The notes below the pieces were generated by a model. That model was not told where the DNA came from and did not search any database. It worked only from the letters and a program-made list of their open reading frames with translations. The translations under genes were made by a program, and so were the position numbers. From Gp7-AA6 sp036395755 (GTDB taxonomy: Bacteria > Acidobacteriota > Thermoanaerobaculia > UBA5066 > Gp7-AA6), in the NCBI GenBank assembly GCA_036395755.1, contig DASWCZ010000080.1, forward strand, positions 1 to 62,495: a stretch of DNA of 62,495 nucleotides, written 5' to 3'. Of this stretch, positions 49,297 through 56,837 are shown in pieces. Positions within the stretch are counted from its first letter, which is position 1, and each line of letters opens with the position of its first letter.

Positions 49297-50418
49297 GTGC
49301 TGCCTCTCTGGGGAGAAGCTCTTCTCGCATTCGTCGCGATCGCAGCCGGTGTCCTCGCGTGGCAGGCCCGTTCGCGCGAGCGCGCCCTGGCGGACCGCCT
49401 CGCTGCCCGTGAGCGAGGCGGTCACTTCCTCGGTGAGTCTCCCGAGCCCGCCGAAATCCTGAAGCACGCGTATACCGCGGCGGCGGCGATCCTCCCGGTG
49501 ACCTGCTTCGATCTCTACCGCATCGATCCGGAGGGCAAGGTCGACGAGGTCTGGAAACTGACGCGGAACGACTCCGGAGAGCTCGAGCCCGCGCTCGACC
49601 CGGCGAGCCGGTTCCTCGCAACGCCGATCGACGCGCGGCGGGTGCGCGATCTTTCGGTGACCGAGACGGATCGCTCGTTCGCGCCGCGCGACCTCCTGGC
49701 GGGCGACCCGGTCCGACGCCTTCGACTCCCGCTCTTCTCCGGCGACCGGTTGGTCGCTCACCTCGATCTCGCCAGCCCCGAGCCGATCGACGAGGCGAAA
49801 AAGAGTGAGATCCGGGCGCTCCTGGGCCCGCTCACGGCCTCTCTGCACGCCTCCCGCAACTGGAGGGTAGCGGTGACCGACGAGCTCTCCGGGCTCGCCT
49901 CGCGCCGCTATTTCGAAGCGCGGCTGGCGGAGGAGTGGGCCCGGCGCGACCGGTACGAGACGCCGCTCTCCATCGCCTGCTTCGATCTCGACCGTTTCAA
50001 GACGGTCAACGACACCCTCGGACATGCCGCGGGCGACCTGGTCCTGCGCCGGTTCGGCACGATCATCGGTGGCGTCGTGCGCGCGAGCGACCTCGCCTGC
50101 CGGTTCGGCGGGGAGGAGTTCGCGATGCTGTTTCCGAACACAGCGGCGGCCTCCGCCCGGATCGTCGTGGAGCGAATCCGCCGGGCGCTCGAGCGCGCGC
50201 GTTTCGAGATGGACGGCCGCGACTTCTGGGTGACCGTATCGGCGGGCGTCGCGTACGCGACGGCGACGGAAGGACTCGATCCGGGCAAGCTCCTCGCGCG
50301 CGCGGACCAGGCTCTCTACGCGGCGAAGGCCGGCGGCCGCAACCGCGTGCGCATCTGGACGGAGCGCGTGGGGCGCGACGCGACCGCGGCTCCGGCGGAT
50401 CGTTCGGAGGGACCGTGA
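49297..50418 (+). CDS. diguanylate cyclase with N-terminal membrane anchor and GAF-like domain
   Basis: A 373-residue protein. One membrane helix (ALLAFVAIAAGVLAWQA) near the start, a GAF-like region (about 55-190), then a GGDEF domain. The signature is RFGGEEF; ITS surrounding motif CFDLDRFKTVNDTLGHAAGD is complete, so it should make cyclic di-GMP. The GTG at 49297 was used because the longer frame would start inside the terminator of the previous gene. It is coupled (GTGA) to the next small gene. Confidence 0.87.
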   Translation: MLPLWGEALLAFVAIAAGVLAWQARSRERALADRLAARERGGHFLGESPEPAEILKHAYTAAAAILPVTCFDLYRIDPEGKVDEVWKLTRNDSGELEPALDPASRFLATPIDARRVRDLSVTETDRSFAPRDLLAGDPVRRLRLPLFSGDRLVAHLDLASPEPIDEAKKSEIRALLGPLTASLHASRNWRVAVTDELSGLASRRYFEARLAEEWARRDRYETPLSIACFDLDRFKTVNDTLGHAAGDLVLRRFGTIIGGVVRASDLACRFGGEEFAMLFPNTAAASARIVVERIRRALERARFEMDGRDFWVTVSAGVAYATATEGLDPGKLLARADQALYAAKAGGRNRVRIWTERVGRDATAAPADRSEGP

Positions 50419-50645
50419 ACGGGGAGGACGGCGTCGAGCGGCTGCTCGAAGAGATGATCTCGGCCCAGCGGCAGCGGCTCCTGGCGCTCGCGCACCGGCT
50501 CGAGCCGGGCCTCGCACCCGACGACCTGCTGCAACCGCACGACCATCCGTCGCTCGCAGCGAGCCCCGACTTCAACTTCGAGGACGGGATCCTCGCCGGT
50601 TATCTCGCCCTCCGCGCCGCCTTCCGCGCGAGCCGCGACAAATAA
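50415..50645 (+). CDS. hypothetical protein, 76 aa
   Basis: A small soluble protein that I do not recognise. It has an N-terminal helix (GEDGVERLLEEMISAQRQRLLALAHRL), a Pro/His hinge (LQPHDHPSL), and a C-terminal helix (FEDGILAGYLALRAAFRA). Its GTG lies in the stop of the diguanylate cyclase gene, so it is translated by coupling and may be its partner. It overlaps the end of a converging 66-residue frame by 46 bases. Confidence 0.6.
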   Translation: MNGEDGVERLLEEMISAQRQRLLALAHRLEPGLAPDDLLQPHDHPSLAASPDFNFEDGILAGYLALRAAFRASRDK

Positions 50646-50800
50646 CCGAGCAGGTTCGGCCGCGCGCGTCGCGCGAGGCTCGCGATCGATTCGGCGTGTT
50701 TGCGGATCCACCGCGTGTCTTCCGCGTCGACGCCGAGCTCCCCCAGGATCCTGCCCGACTCCCTCCCCAGCCGCATCCAGTCGTCCGGGTCCGTTCTCAC
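50600..50800 (-). CDS. possible small protein, 66 aa, convergent overlap
   Basis: The frame begins with GTG at 50800, overlapping the glycosyltransferase stop (GTGA), and ends with a Lys/Arg/Ala-rich helix (LSRLARKAARRAR). The first part is acidic and helical (DPDDWMRLGRESGRILGEL). Codon use looks coding up to the overlap. There is no known family. It overlaps the converging gene by 46 bases, so one of the two may be shorter in reality. Confidence 0.4.
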   Translation of the reverse strand: MRTDPDDWMRLGRESGRILGELGVDAEDTRWIRKHAESIASLARRARPNLLGYLSRLARKAARRAR

Positions 50801-51858
50801 GGGACCTCCAGACCCGCCGCCGCGAGCAGCGTACCGATCGTCGCGTCCCAGGACAGCTCCGAAGCGCGCGCGAGACCGCGTCGCCCGAGAGCGACGAGCG
50901 CGTCGTCGCGCTCCCACGCCAGCCGCAGGGCAGCGCCGAGCGCTTCGGGACGCGGCGGTACCACGAATCCCGTTCGACCGTCGATCACGAACTCGAGCGG
51001 ACCCCCGGCGTCTTCTGTCGTCAGGACCGGTTTGCCCGAGAGAAAGGCCTCCAGCGGGACATAACCGAGGTCCTCTCCCTCGGGGGCGACGACGACGAGG
51101 CGCGCTCCCGCGTAGAGGTCGAGCAGCGTCTCGTCGTCGGCCGCCGGGATCCATCGCACCCTCGCCTCGACGCCGAGCTCGCGCGCGAGGCGCTTCAACC
51201 TCCCCTCTTCCGGACCGCGCCCGACCATGACGAGCCGTGCCATCTCCGCGTGGGCGAGCGCGCGAAGAGGTAGGTCGGGGCGCTTCCAGCCTTCCAGGCG
51301 GCCGACGGAGAGCGCGTAATCGCCGAGCGGCCCGGTCCGGTACCGGCCCGCGAGCGGGGGCGGATGATAGAGAGGTTCGCTCGCGATCCCGTTGTACTTC
51401 CGGAGCCGCGCCGCAACGGTCCGCGAATTGGCGAAGACGCGCCGGGCCTCCGAGAGACCGAGCCGATCGATCACCTCGATCGTCTCGCGCGTGCGACGGT
51501 CCTCCGTCGAAGCGGTGAAGTCACTCCAGGGAGTACCGAACTGGTCGTAGGCCTGCCGGTACTGGTGGATTATCCAGACCACTTTGTTGGGATGACGGAC
51601 CGCGTAGCTCGGGAAACGGGTCGCGATGACGGCATCGACCGCGCGGCCGCCGAACTCGGTCACGTCGAGGGAGCGCCACACGAGCGCGGACCGCACGAGG
51701 TCGAATCTCTCCCGTTCGATCAACGGAATCTGAATGAGGTCCGCCTCGATGCCGCGGGCGACGAGTTCCTCGGTCAGGCGGCGGACGTGACGCTCGGCCC
51801 CTCCCCCGGAGAACGGGGACTGCACGGCCGCGACGAGAACGCGCGGAGGCTTCTTCAA
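50797..51858 (-). CDS. GT4-family glycosyltransferase
   Basis: A 353-residue GT-B glycosyltransferase. The N-terminal donor-side loop has SGGGAERHVRRLTEEL. The C-terminal domain has SVGRLEGWKRPDLPLRA and the nucleotide-sugar site EGEDLGYVPLEAFLSGKPV, where GT4 enzymes have 'EPFGLVxLEAMACGxPV'. It likely adds a hexose or similar sugar during surface polysaccharide synthesis. It is 37 bases downstream of the methyltransferase gene on the same strand. Confidence 0.88.
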   Translation of the reverse strand: MKKPPRVLVAAVQSPFSGGGAERHVRRLTEELVARGIEADLIQIPLIERERFDLVRSALVWRSLDVTEFGGRAVDAVIATRFPSYAVRHPNKVVWIIHQYRQAYDQFGTPWSDFTASTEDRRTRETIEVIDRLGLSEARRVFANSRTVAARLRKYNGIASEPLYHPPPLAGRYRTGPLGDYALSVGRLEGWKRPDLPLRALAHAEMARLVMVGRGPEEGRLKRLARELGVEARVRWIPAADDETLLDLYAGARLVVVAPEGEDLGYVPLEAFLSGKPVLTTEDAGGPLEFVIDGRTGFVVPPRPEALGAALRLAWERDDALVALGRRGLARASELSWDATIGTLLAAAGLEVP

Positions 51859-51895
51859 CGGCGCGAGCCGCCGCGGCGCCGAGCAGCTCGCGGGA

Positions 51896-53005
51896 TCACG
51901 GGACCGGCACGCGTCCGATCACCGCGTAGTCCTGCGGGCCGAAGAGGATCGCATTCAACCGCGCGTCGTTGTCCGATCGCTCCTCCAATCGACTTCCGGC
52001 GGGAAGCGGCGAAAGGAACTCGACCGATAGGTCCCGGAACCCTGCGGCGTCGCAGAGGAATCGAAGCGCCCCCGGCGGAACCGGACGCACGTGTGTCGGA
52101 TCGAGATAAAAGGCGTTCATCGCGGCGAGCGAGTCCGTGTTTACCGTCTCGACGATCACGATCCCGCCCGGGGCGATCGCGCGGCGGGCCTCCGCAAGGA
52201 AGCGGAAGGTCGAGGCCGCCGGCCAGTGCTCGACGACCTGAAAGGCGACGACCGCTCCGAGAGAGGCCGGCGGCGTCTCCGCGAGCGCCTCGATCGCGTC
52301 GCCTTCCGTGACGTCCAGGCCCGCCGCCCGGCAGGCTCTCGCGGAAACGGAGCTCGACTCGACGCCGCGCGCGGCGATCCCTTCGTCCCGGAGCAGCCGG
52401 AGGAACTCTCCCCGCCCGCACCCGGCGTCGAAGAGGGGCCCCGGCAGATTTCGGACGTATCGAAGGTAGAACCTCTGCTTCTCGAGCACGTCGGTTGAAG
52501 GTCCCCGGAAGCGTTCCTCGAAGAGCGCGTAGACGCTTTCGGGAAGCGGAGGATTCTGCGGGGAAGGACCGGCGGTGGCCGTCGACGCTGCCGGAGGCCG
52601 CGTCCCGAGCATCTCCAAATGGGCGATCCGCGCGTCCTGGCCGGCGTCGTGTCGCTCGGTCGCCTTCCGCCAGGAAGCGAGCTCCTCCATCGCAGCGCGG
52701 TTCCTTTCGAGCGCCGCGACGACGCCGTTTACCGCCTCGAGGAGGAGCGCGTTGAACGAAGCCTGGTCTCTCCAGAGGAAGCGCAGCATCCTCAGGACGG
52801 CCGATTTTGCGCGGGCGAACCGGACCGCCTGCGGAATCGTCGGTGTCCGGTGACCCTCCGCGCGTCGGATCGGAATCCGAATGTCGTCGAGTTCCACGGT
52901 GTCCGGCGCCGGCGCCCGCGCCGCCTTCTCCGGACGGGCCACGCCGGCGACCGCGTCGCGGATTTCCCGCGCGAGCTCTTCCGCGAGATCTTCTTTCGCC
53001 GCCAT
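51896..53005 (-). CDS. SAM-dependent methyltransferase with N-terminal coiled region
   Basis: A 369-residue protein. The N-terminal 170 residues are helical (LAEELAREIRDAV, LRMLRFLWRDQASFNALLLEAVNG) and could form a coiled coil. The methyltransferase core has GPLFDAGCGRGEFLRLL (SAM site), VVAFQVVEHWP and IVETVNTDSLAAMNAF. This layout occurs in O-antigen or capsule loci, where the enzyme caps a sugar chain. It is followed by a glycosyltransferase, which fits. ATG 53005 is preceded by GATAAT at 13 bases. The target sugar is unknown. Confidence 0.85.
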   Translation of the reverse strand: MAAKEDLAEELAREIRDAVAGVARPEKAARAPAPDTVELDDIRIPIRRAEGHRTPTIPQAVRFARAKSAVLRMLRFLWRDQASFNALLLEAVNGVVAALERNRAAMEELASWRKATERHDAGQDARIAHLEMLGTRPPAASTATAGPSPQNPPLPESVYALFEERFRGPSTDVLEKQRFYLRYVRNLPGPLFDAGCGRGEFLRLLRDEGIAARGVESSSVSARACRAAGLDVTEGDAIEALAETPPASLGAVVAFQVVEHWPAASTFRFLAEARRAIAPGGIVIVETVNTDSLAAMNAFYLDPTHVRPVPPGALRFLCDAAGFRDLSVEFLSPLPAGSRLEERSDNDARLNAILFGPQDYAVIGRVPVP

Positions 53006-53018
53006 CGCCGTTCTCACG

Positions 53019-53024
53019 ATTATC
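53019..53024 (-). promoter_or_regulatory. candidate -10 element, GATAAT
   Basis: GATAAT on the minus strand (5 of 6 to TATAAT) lies 13 bases before the ATG at 53005. No -35 match; the hairpin repeat begins ten bases further out. Confidence 0.35.
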
Positions 53025-53033
53025 CAATAGGGA

Positions 53034-53066
53034 GGCGGGTGCAGGTCCGCAGGACCTGTCCCCGCC
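53034..53066. repeat. inverted copy of the hairpin repeat
   Basis: On the minus strand GGCGGGGACAGGTCCTGCGG then ACCTGCACCCGCC matches the 28169-28249 repeats. The stem reads AGGTC/GACCT instead of AGGCC/GGCCT, so both sides of one base pair changed together. The outer GGCGGG/CCCGCC also pairs fully here. Confidence 0.7.
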
Positions 53067-53069
53067 ATG

Positions 53070-53082
53070 GCATTCCGAATGC
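53070..53082. promoter_or_regulatory. 13-base palindrome, possible operator
   Basis: GCATTC-C-GAATGC is a perfect palindrome around one central base, in the divergent gap between the methyltransferase and the lipoprotein gene, 64 bases before the lipoprotein ATG. It may be a repressor site; no partner regulator is nearby. Confidence 0.3.
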
Positions 53083-53146
53083 AATAGAGTTCGGCCCGCG
53101 TGTTCTTCGATTCCGACGAGCTCGATTCCATCGAGAGGAGGTCACC

Positions 53147-53524
53147 ATGAGGAGAGGTGCCGTGCTCCTGCTGGCACTGGCGCTCGCTGCCGGATGCGCG
53201 TCGAGCGGGCCGCCCGTCGCGCCCGCCCTTCTGGCGGAGACCGAAGCGGCCATCCACCGGGCCGAAGGCGCCGGAGCCCGAGAACGCGCCTCCGACCTGC
53301 TCGCCAGGGCTCGCCGGGCCTGGGACGAGGGACGGCTCGCGTCTTCCCGCGGAGAGGGGGAAACCGCTCGCCGCCGACTCGACGAAGCCCGAGCGTATGC
53401 CGAGGCGGCCGAGGCTCAGGCGAAGGCCGAGAGACTGAGGAGCGAAGCCGCGTCTCTTCGGCGCGAAGCGGACGAGCTCGAGATGAAGACCCGACAGATC
53501 CGGGAGCAGTCCCGGAATCCATGA
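53147..53524 (+). CDS. DUF4398-like lipoprotein, 125 aa
   Basis: A lipoprotein with signal RGAVLLLALALAAGC (lipobox LAAGC, Cys near residue 17). The mature part is a single long helix: EAAIHRAEGAGARERASDLLARARRAW and EARAYAEAAEAQAKAERLRSEAASL. This is the DUF4398 pattern found before OmpA-like genes. It likely anchors in the outer membrane and bundles with the next protein. GAGGAGG lies eight bases before the ATG. The next gene follows after 13 bases. Confidence 0.85.
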   Translation: MRRGAVLLLALALAAGCASSGPPVAPALLAETEAAIHRAEGAGARERASDLLARARRAWDEGRLASSRGEGETARRRLDEARAYAEAAEAQAKAERLRSEAASLRREADELEMKTRQIREQSRNP

Positions 53525-53537
53525 GCGAGGTGCGCAA

Positions 53538-54713
53538 ATGAAAACAAGCCTGAAGCTCCTTCCGATCGCGGTCGCCGTTCTCGCAGCCGCGTGCTCGGCC
53601 GGCCCGGCGCCGCGCGAGATCGCGGAAGCGCGCCTGGCGGTGCAGGACGCGAAAAACGCCAACGCCGACCAGCTGGCGGCTCGTGAATACGACGCGGCAG
53701 TCGCCCATCTTCGGGCCGCGGAAAACACGTGGAACGAGAGGAAGGACTCCCCGCTCGCCGCGCACTGGGCCCGGGTCGCCGAAGGCGAGGCCCGCACGGC
53801 ACAGTACCGCGCGGAGGCGCGCAACGCCGACGAAGCGGTGCGCCGGGAAACCGAGCGCAAGCGCCAGGGAGAGCTCTCCGTGCGCGACGCGGAGATCGCC
53901 GCGCTCCAGGCACGGGCGCGGACGGATGCGGAGAAGCGCGCGGCGGAAGCGGAGGCCCGGGCCGCCGCCGAGCGGCGAGCCGCGGAAGACCGGCTCGCCA
54001 CGCAGGAGGCGGCCGCCCGCGAGCGCGAGCAGTCGCGGCTGGATCTCGAGGCCCGGCTGGCCGCTGAACGATCGGCGGCGGAGCGAGAAGCCGCGGCCCG
54101 CACGCAGGCCGAAAAAGAACGGGCTGCCGCGGAGCTCGAGAAGACTCGCGCGGAGCTGGAGGCCAGCCGCAAGGCGAACGAGGAGGCGCAGAGGTCCGCT
54201 GAGGCCGAACGGCAGAGGCTGGAAGGAGAGCGCAAGGCGGAGGCGGACCGGGCGGCCGAGATCGCCCGGCTCCAAGCGGAGCAGCAGAAAACCCAGGAGG
54301 AGCTACGAAGGACGCTCTCCGCCCTCGCGTCGGTGCGGGAAGAAGCGCGAGGACTGATCGTCACGCTCCCCGGGAGCATCTACTTCGACGTGAACAAGTC
54401 GGCCGTCAAGCCCGCCATGCGCGCGCGCTTGATCGAGATCGCCCGGGCGCTCGCGAAGGTTCCCGGACAGCGCGTTCTCATCGAGGGTCACACCGATTCC
54501 GACGGTCCGTCGGAATACAACCTGCAGCTCTCACGCCTGCGCGCGCAGTCGGTCCGCTCGGCCTTGATCGAAGGCGGAGTCTCGCCCGATCGCATCGAGG
54601 CGCAGGGCTACGGCGAGACGCGCCCCGTTGCAACGAACGCGACGGCAGCCGGAAAGGCGCAAAACCGGCGGGTCGAGATCGTCCTCGAAGGGGGCGCGGC
54701 AACGCCGAAGTAG
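53538..54713 (+). CDS. OmpA-family peptidoglycan-binding lipoprotein with long coiled coil
   Basis: A 391-residue lipoprotein. Signal with LAAACS, a DUF4398-like helix (REIAEARLAVQDAKNANADQLA), a long Ala/Glu/Arg coiled coil (about 110-260), then an OmpA C-terminal domain: IYFDVNKSAVKPAMRARLIEIAR, VLIEGHTDSDGPSEYNLQLSRLRAQSVRSAL and NRRVEIVLEG. The OmpA domain binds diaminopimelate in peptidoglycan (Asp and Arg positions are present). It should tether the outer membrane to the wall across a long distance. It is encoded right after a DUF4398 lipoprotein. Confidence 0.93.
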   Translation: MKTSLKLLPIAVAVLAAACSAGPAPREIAEARLAVQDAKNANADQLAAREYDAAVAHLRAAENTWNERKDSPLAAHWARVAEGEARTAQYRAEARNADEAVRRETERKRQGELSVRDAEIAALQARARTDAEKRAAEAEARAAAERRAAEDRLATQEAAAREREQSRLDLEARLAAERSAAEREAAARTQAEKERAAAELEKTRAELEASRKANEEAQRSAEAERQRLEGERKAEADRAAEIARLQAEQQKTQEELRRTLSALASVREEARGLIVTLPGSIYFDVNKSAVKPAMRARLIEIARALAKVPGQRVLIEGHTDSDGPSEYNLQLSRLRAQSVRSALIEGGVSPDRIEAQGYGETRPVATNATAAGKAQNRRVEIVLEGGAATPK

Positions 54714-54716
54714 CGA

Positions 54717-55724
54717 GTGCTCTCCCGCCTCGCGCAGGCCGTCGAGAGCCTTTTCGGAGGCGGGCTCCGTCCCGCCGCTCTCTTCCTCCGCGCTCTAACG
54801 GAGGCGGCGCTCATCGTCGCCGTCACCTGGCTCCTCGTCCGGGCGGCGTGGTCGCTCTCCGCCTACCGGCACGGCTGGGAGACTGCCACCGTCGTGCGCT
54901 GTCCCCGCTGCCGCCGGCTCGTCGCGGACCCGGACGTTCGAGCATGCCCTGCCGGACATCCGATCCGCTTTCCACCCGGTTCGGCCGAACGCGAGAAGGT
55001 CCGTCGCCGCTTCCATTCCGTGCGGCGGGCCGCGGCATCCTCCGGTGTCCTCGTGCCGCTCTCCCTGGCGCTCCTCGCGGTCGCGGGCTTTCAGACCATC
55101 GGAGTCACCCGTCTCGAAAATCCGCTCGCCTCGCTGACGGCTTCGATCGCCTATCTCTTCTTCGCCGCCGCCCTCGCGCTCGCCGGCCTCGCGATGGCGC
55201 CCCGAGGCCGCTATTGGAGCGAGCGACTCCTGGAGGCCTCGACCGCTCTTCTCTGCCTCGCTCCCGCGCTCGTTCTCGGGCTTCTCTCCCGCGGCTTCGA
55301 GCCTCCCCGTCCCCGCGCGATTGGCAATGTCTGGAGCACGCCCACAGCGCTCTACGTGTCGACCGGCGGCCGCGCTCGCCGCGTCGGGGAGGCTGCCCCC
55401 GAGATCGAAGCGCAATTGGTCGACGCGCGCCTTCCCGCCTTCGGAATCGTCTGGGAGGGAGTCTCCGGATTTCGCGCCGGCACGCGGACCATTCCGTGGC
55501 GGGGTCGGGGCGGAATGCTCGCGCGCGTCCTCGACCGGTGGTCCGAGCCGCTCGAGCGCCGCGGAGTCTTCCTCCAGAGGGCGACGCGCTCGGTCCCGCT
55601 CCCCGTGAACGTCCGGATCTGGATCATCTCGACGCCGGAGGGGATCCGCTTCTCGGCAAAGCGAGATCTCGCTCTCGCGCCGCCGGCTCCGCGGTCAGCC
55701 GATCCTCTTCGGCGAACCGGATGA
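54717..55724 (+). CDS. membrane protein with a zinc-ribbon loop, 335 aa
   Basis: I do not recognise this protein. It has a membrane helix near residue 25-45, a short zinc ribbon (VVRCPRCRRLVADPDVRACPAGH, Cys-x-x-Cys ... Cys), then about four helices (VLVPLSLALLAVAGFQ; SIAYLFFAAALALAGLAM; LLCLAPALVLGLLS) and a soluble C-terminal domain (from about 205). It starts with GTG three bases after the ompA-like stop, so it belongs to the same unit. Its last 101 bases overlap the 3' end of the converging AI-2E-type gene. Confidence 0.7.
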   Translation: MLSRLAQAVESLFGGGLRPAALFLRALTEAALIVAVTWLLVRAAWSLSAYRHGWETATVVRCPRCRRLVADPDVRACPAGHPIRFPPGSAEREKVRRRFHSVRRAAASSGVLVPLSLALLAVAGFQTIGVTRLENPLASLTASIAYLFFAAALALAGLAMAPRGRYWSERLLEASTALLCLAPALVLGLLSRGFEPPRPRAIGNVWSTPTALYVSTGGRARRVGEAAPEIEAQLVDARLPAFGIVWEGVSGFRAGTRTIPWRGRGGMLARVLDRWSEPLERRGVFLQRATRSVPLPVNVRIWIISTPEGIRFSAKRDLALAPPAPRSADPLRRTG

Positions 55725-56757
55725 ACGCGAGCACGAGGGCAATCACGATCGGTCCGAGAAAGAGCCCGATCGGCCCGAACGCGGCGACGCCCCCGATGGC
55801 GCCGATGAAGACCGGGAGCGTCGAGATCTCCGCCCGACCGGAGATGAAGATCGGCCGGAGAAAGTTATCGATAGTTCCGACGACGCCGACCGCCCAGACG
55901 AGCACGAAGAGCGACCAGCCCCAGTGCCCGCCGAAGGCCAGCACGATCGCCGCCGGGATGAGGACCAGCCCCGTGCCGAGCGCGGGGATGAGCGCGGCGA
56001 TCGCGCCGAGCACGCCGAACACGACTGGCGTGGGCAGAGGCGAGATCCAGAAGGCGAACCCGACGAGCGCTCCCTGAATGATCGCGGTCATGACGTTTCC
56101 ATACACGACGGCGCGCGTGACGTCGGCGATGTGCGACTCGAGCCTCCGCTTGCGTCCCTCGTCGAGAGGAACGAGCGCCATCCCCTGCCCGATCATCTCG
56201 TCGCCGTCGCGGAAGAAGAAGTACAGGACGAACAGCATCAGGAAAAGTCCCACGACGGCGCCGAGCGCGCCGACAAACACGGACCGGCTGTTCGCGAGCG
56301 CGAACTCGAGGGCGGTGCGCAGGCCGTTGACGATCCACGCCTGCATCTGATCCACCGTGACGGGCGTGTGCTCCGCGAGCCAGTGGACGACGCGGTCCAC
56401 GATCGGGAGTCGAACGATGTCGCTCGGCCGCACGATCCGGTAGCGGTCGGCGAGCCCACCCAGGCGCCGGATCAGGTCCGCCGCCTGCCCCGCGAAGGCG
56501 ATCGCGATGAGCGCCGCCGGCAGTACGATCGCGAGCGTGACGGCGACCGTCATGATGAGGGCTGCCAGGCCGCGGCTCTTCTGACCCCGGAAACGCTTTC
56601 GGAGCCGGGCATTGATCGGGTGCAACAGGAAGGCGAGCAGGAGCGCCCAGAGGATCGGACCGACGAAGGGCTTCAGAATCGAAACGAGAGCCGCGGCGAG
56701 GAGCGCCGCGACAGTGAGGCCGAAAACCCTCGGATAAAAATGGTTCTGAGAAGGCAG
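55624..56757 (-). CDS. AI-2E/PerM-family transporter, start uncertain
   Basis: About 377 residues with the pattern of the AI-2E exporter/PerM family: two N-terminal helices (VFGLTVAALLAAALVSIL; PILWALLLAFLLHPINARL), a soluble middle, then a C-terminal bundle with GALVGFAFWISPLPTPVVFGVL, ALIPALGTGLVLIPAAIVL and GTIDNFLRPIFISGRAE. Members export autoinducers, lipids or Na+; the substrate cannot be read. No ATG or GTG suits; a CTG at 56757 is used, and the true start may be elsewhere in 56740-56830. It converges with the 335-residue gene and diverges from queG. Confidence 0.82.
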   Translation of the reverse strand: MPSQNHFYPRVFGLTVAALLAAALVSILKPFVGPILWALLLAFLLHPINARLRKRFRGQKSRGLAALIMTVAVTLAIVLPAALIAIAFAGQAADLIRRLGGLADRYRIVRPSDIVRLPIVDRVVHWLAEHTPVTVDQMQAWIVNGLRTALEFALANSRSVFVGALGAVVGLFLMLFVLYFFFRDGDEMIGQGMALVPLDEGRKRRLESHIADVTRAVVYGNVMTAIIQGALVGFAFWISPLPTPVVFGVLGAIAALIPALGTGLVLIPAAIVLAFGGHWGWSLFVLVWAVGVVGTIDNFLRPIFISGRAEISTLPVFIGAIGGVAAFGPIGLFLGPIVIALVLAFIRFAEEDRLTAEPAARERDLALPRSGSPPASR

Positions 56758-56819
56758 AGTCGTCTCCCCGGCGGCAGGCGCGCGCCGCGCGTCAGCGGAG
56801 AATACCGCCGGGCCGGTGC

Positions 56820-56825
56820 TAGCAT
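56820..56825 (+). promoter_or_regulatory. candidate extended -10 element, TAGCAT, for queG
   Basis: TG-C-TAGCAT lies 12 bases before the queG ATG. It is the same hexamer and TG extension as before the glutaryl-CoA dehydrogenase gene (31049-31054). No -35 match is visible. Confidence 0.4.
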
Positions 56826-56837
56826 CGCGGGACGGGC

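Noticed and set aside
53142..54275. A 377-codon frame antisense to the OmpA-like gene
   Set aside because: It mirrors the Ala/Glu/Arg coiled coil. The OmpA domain, lipobox and ribosome site support the plus strand.
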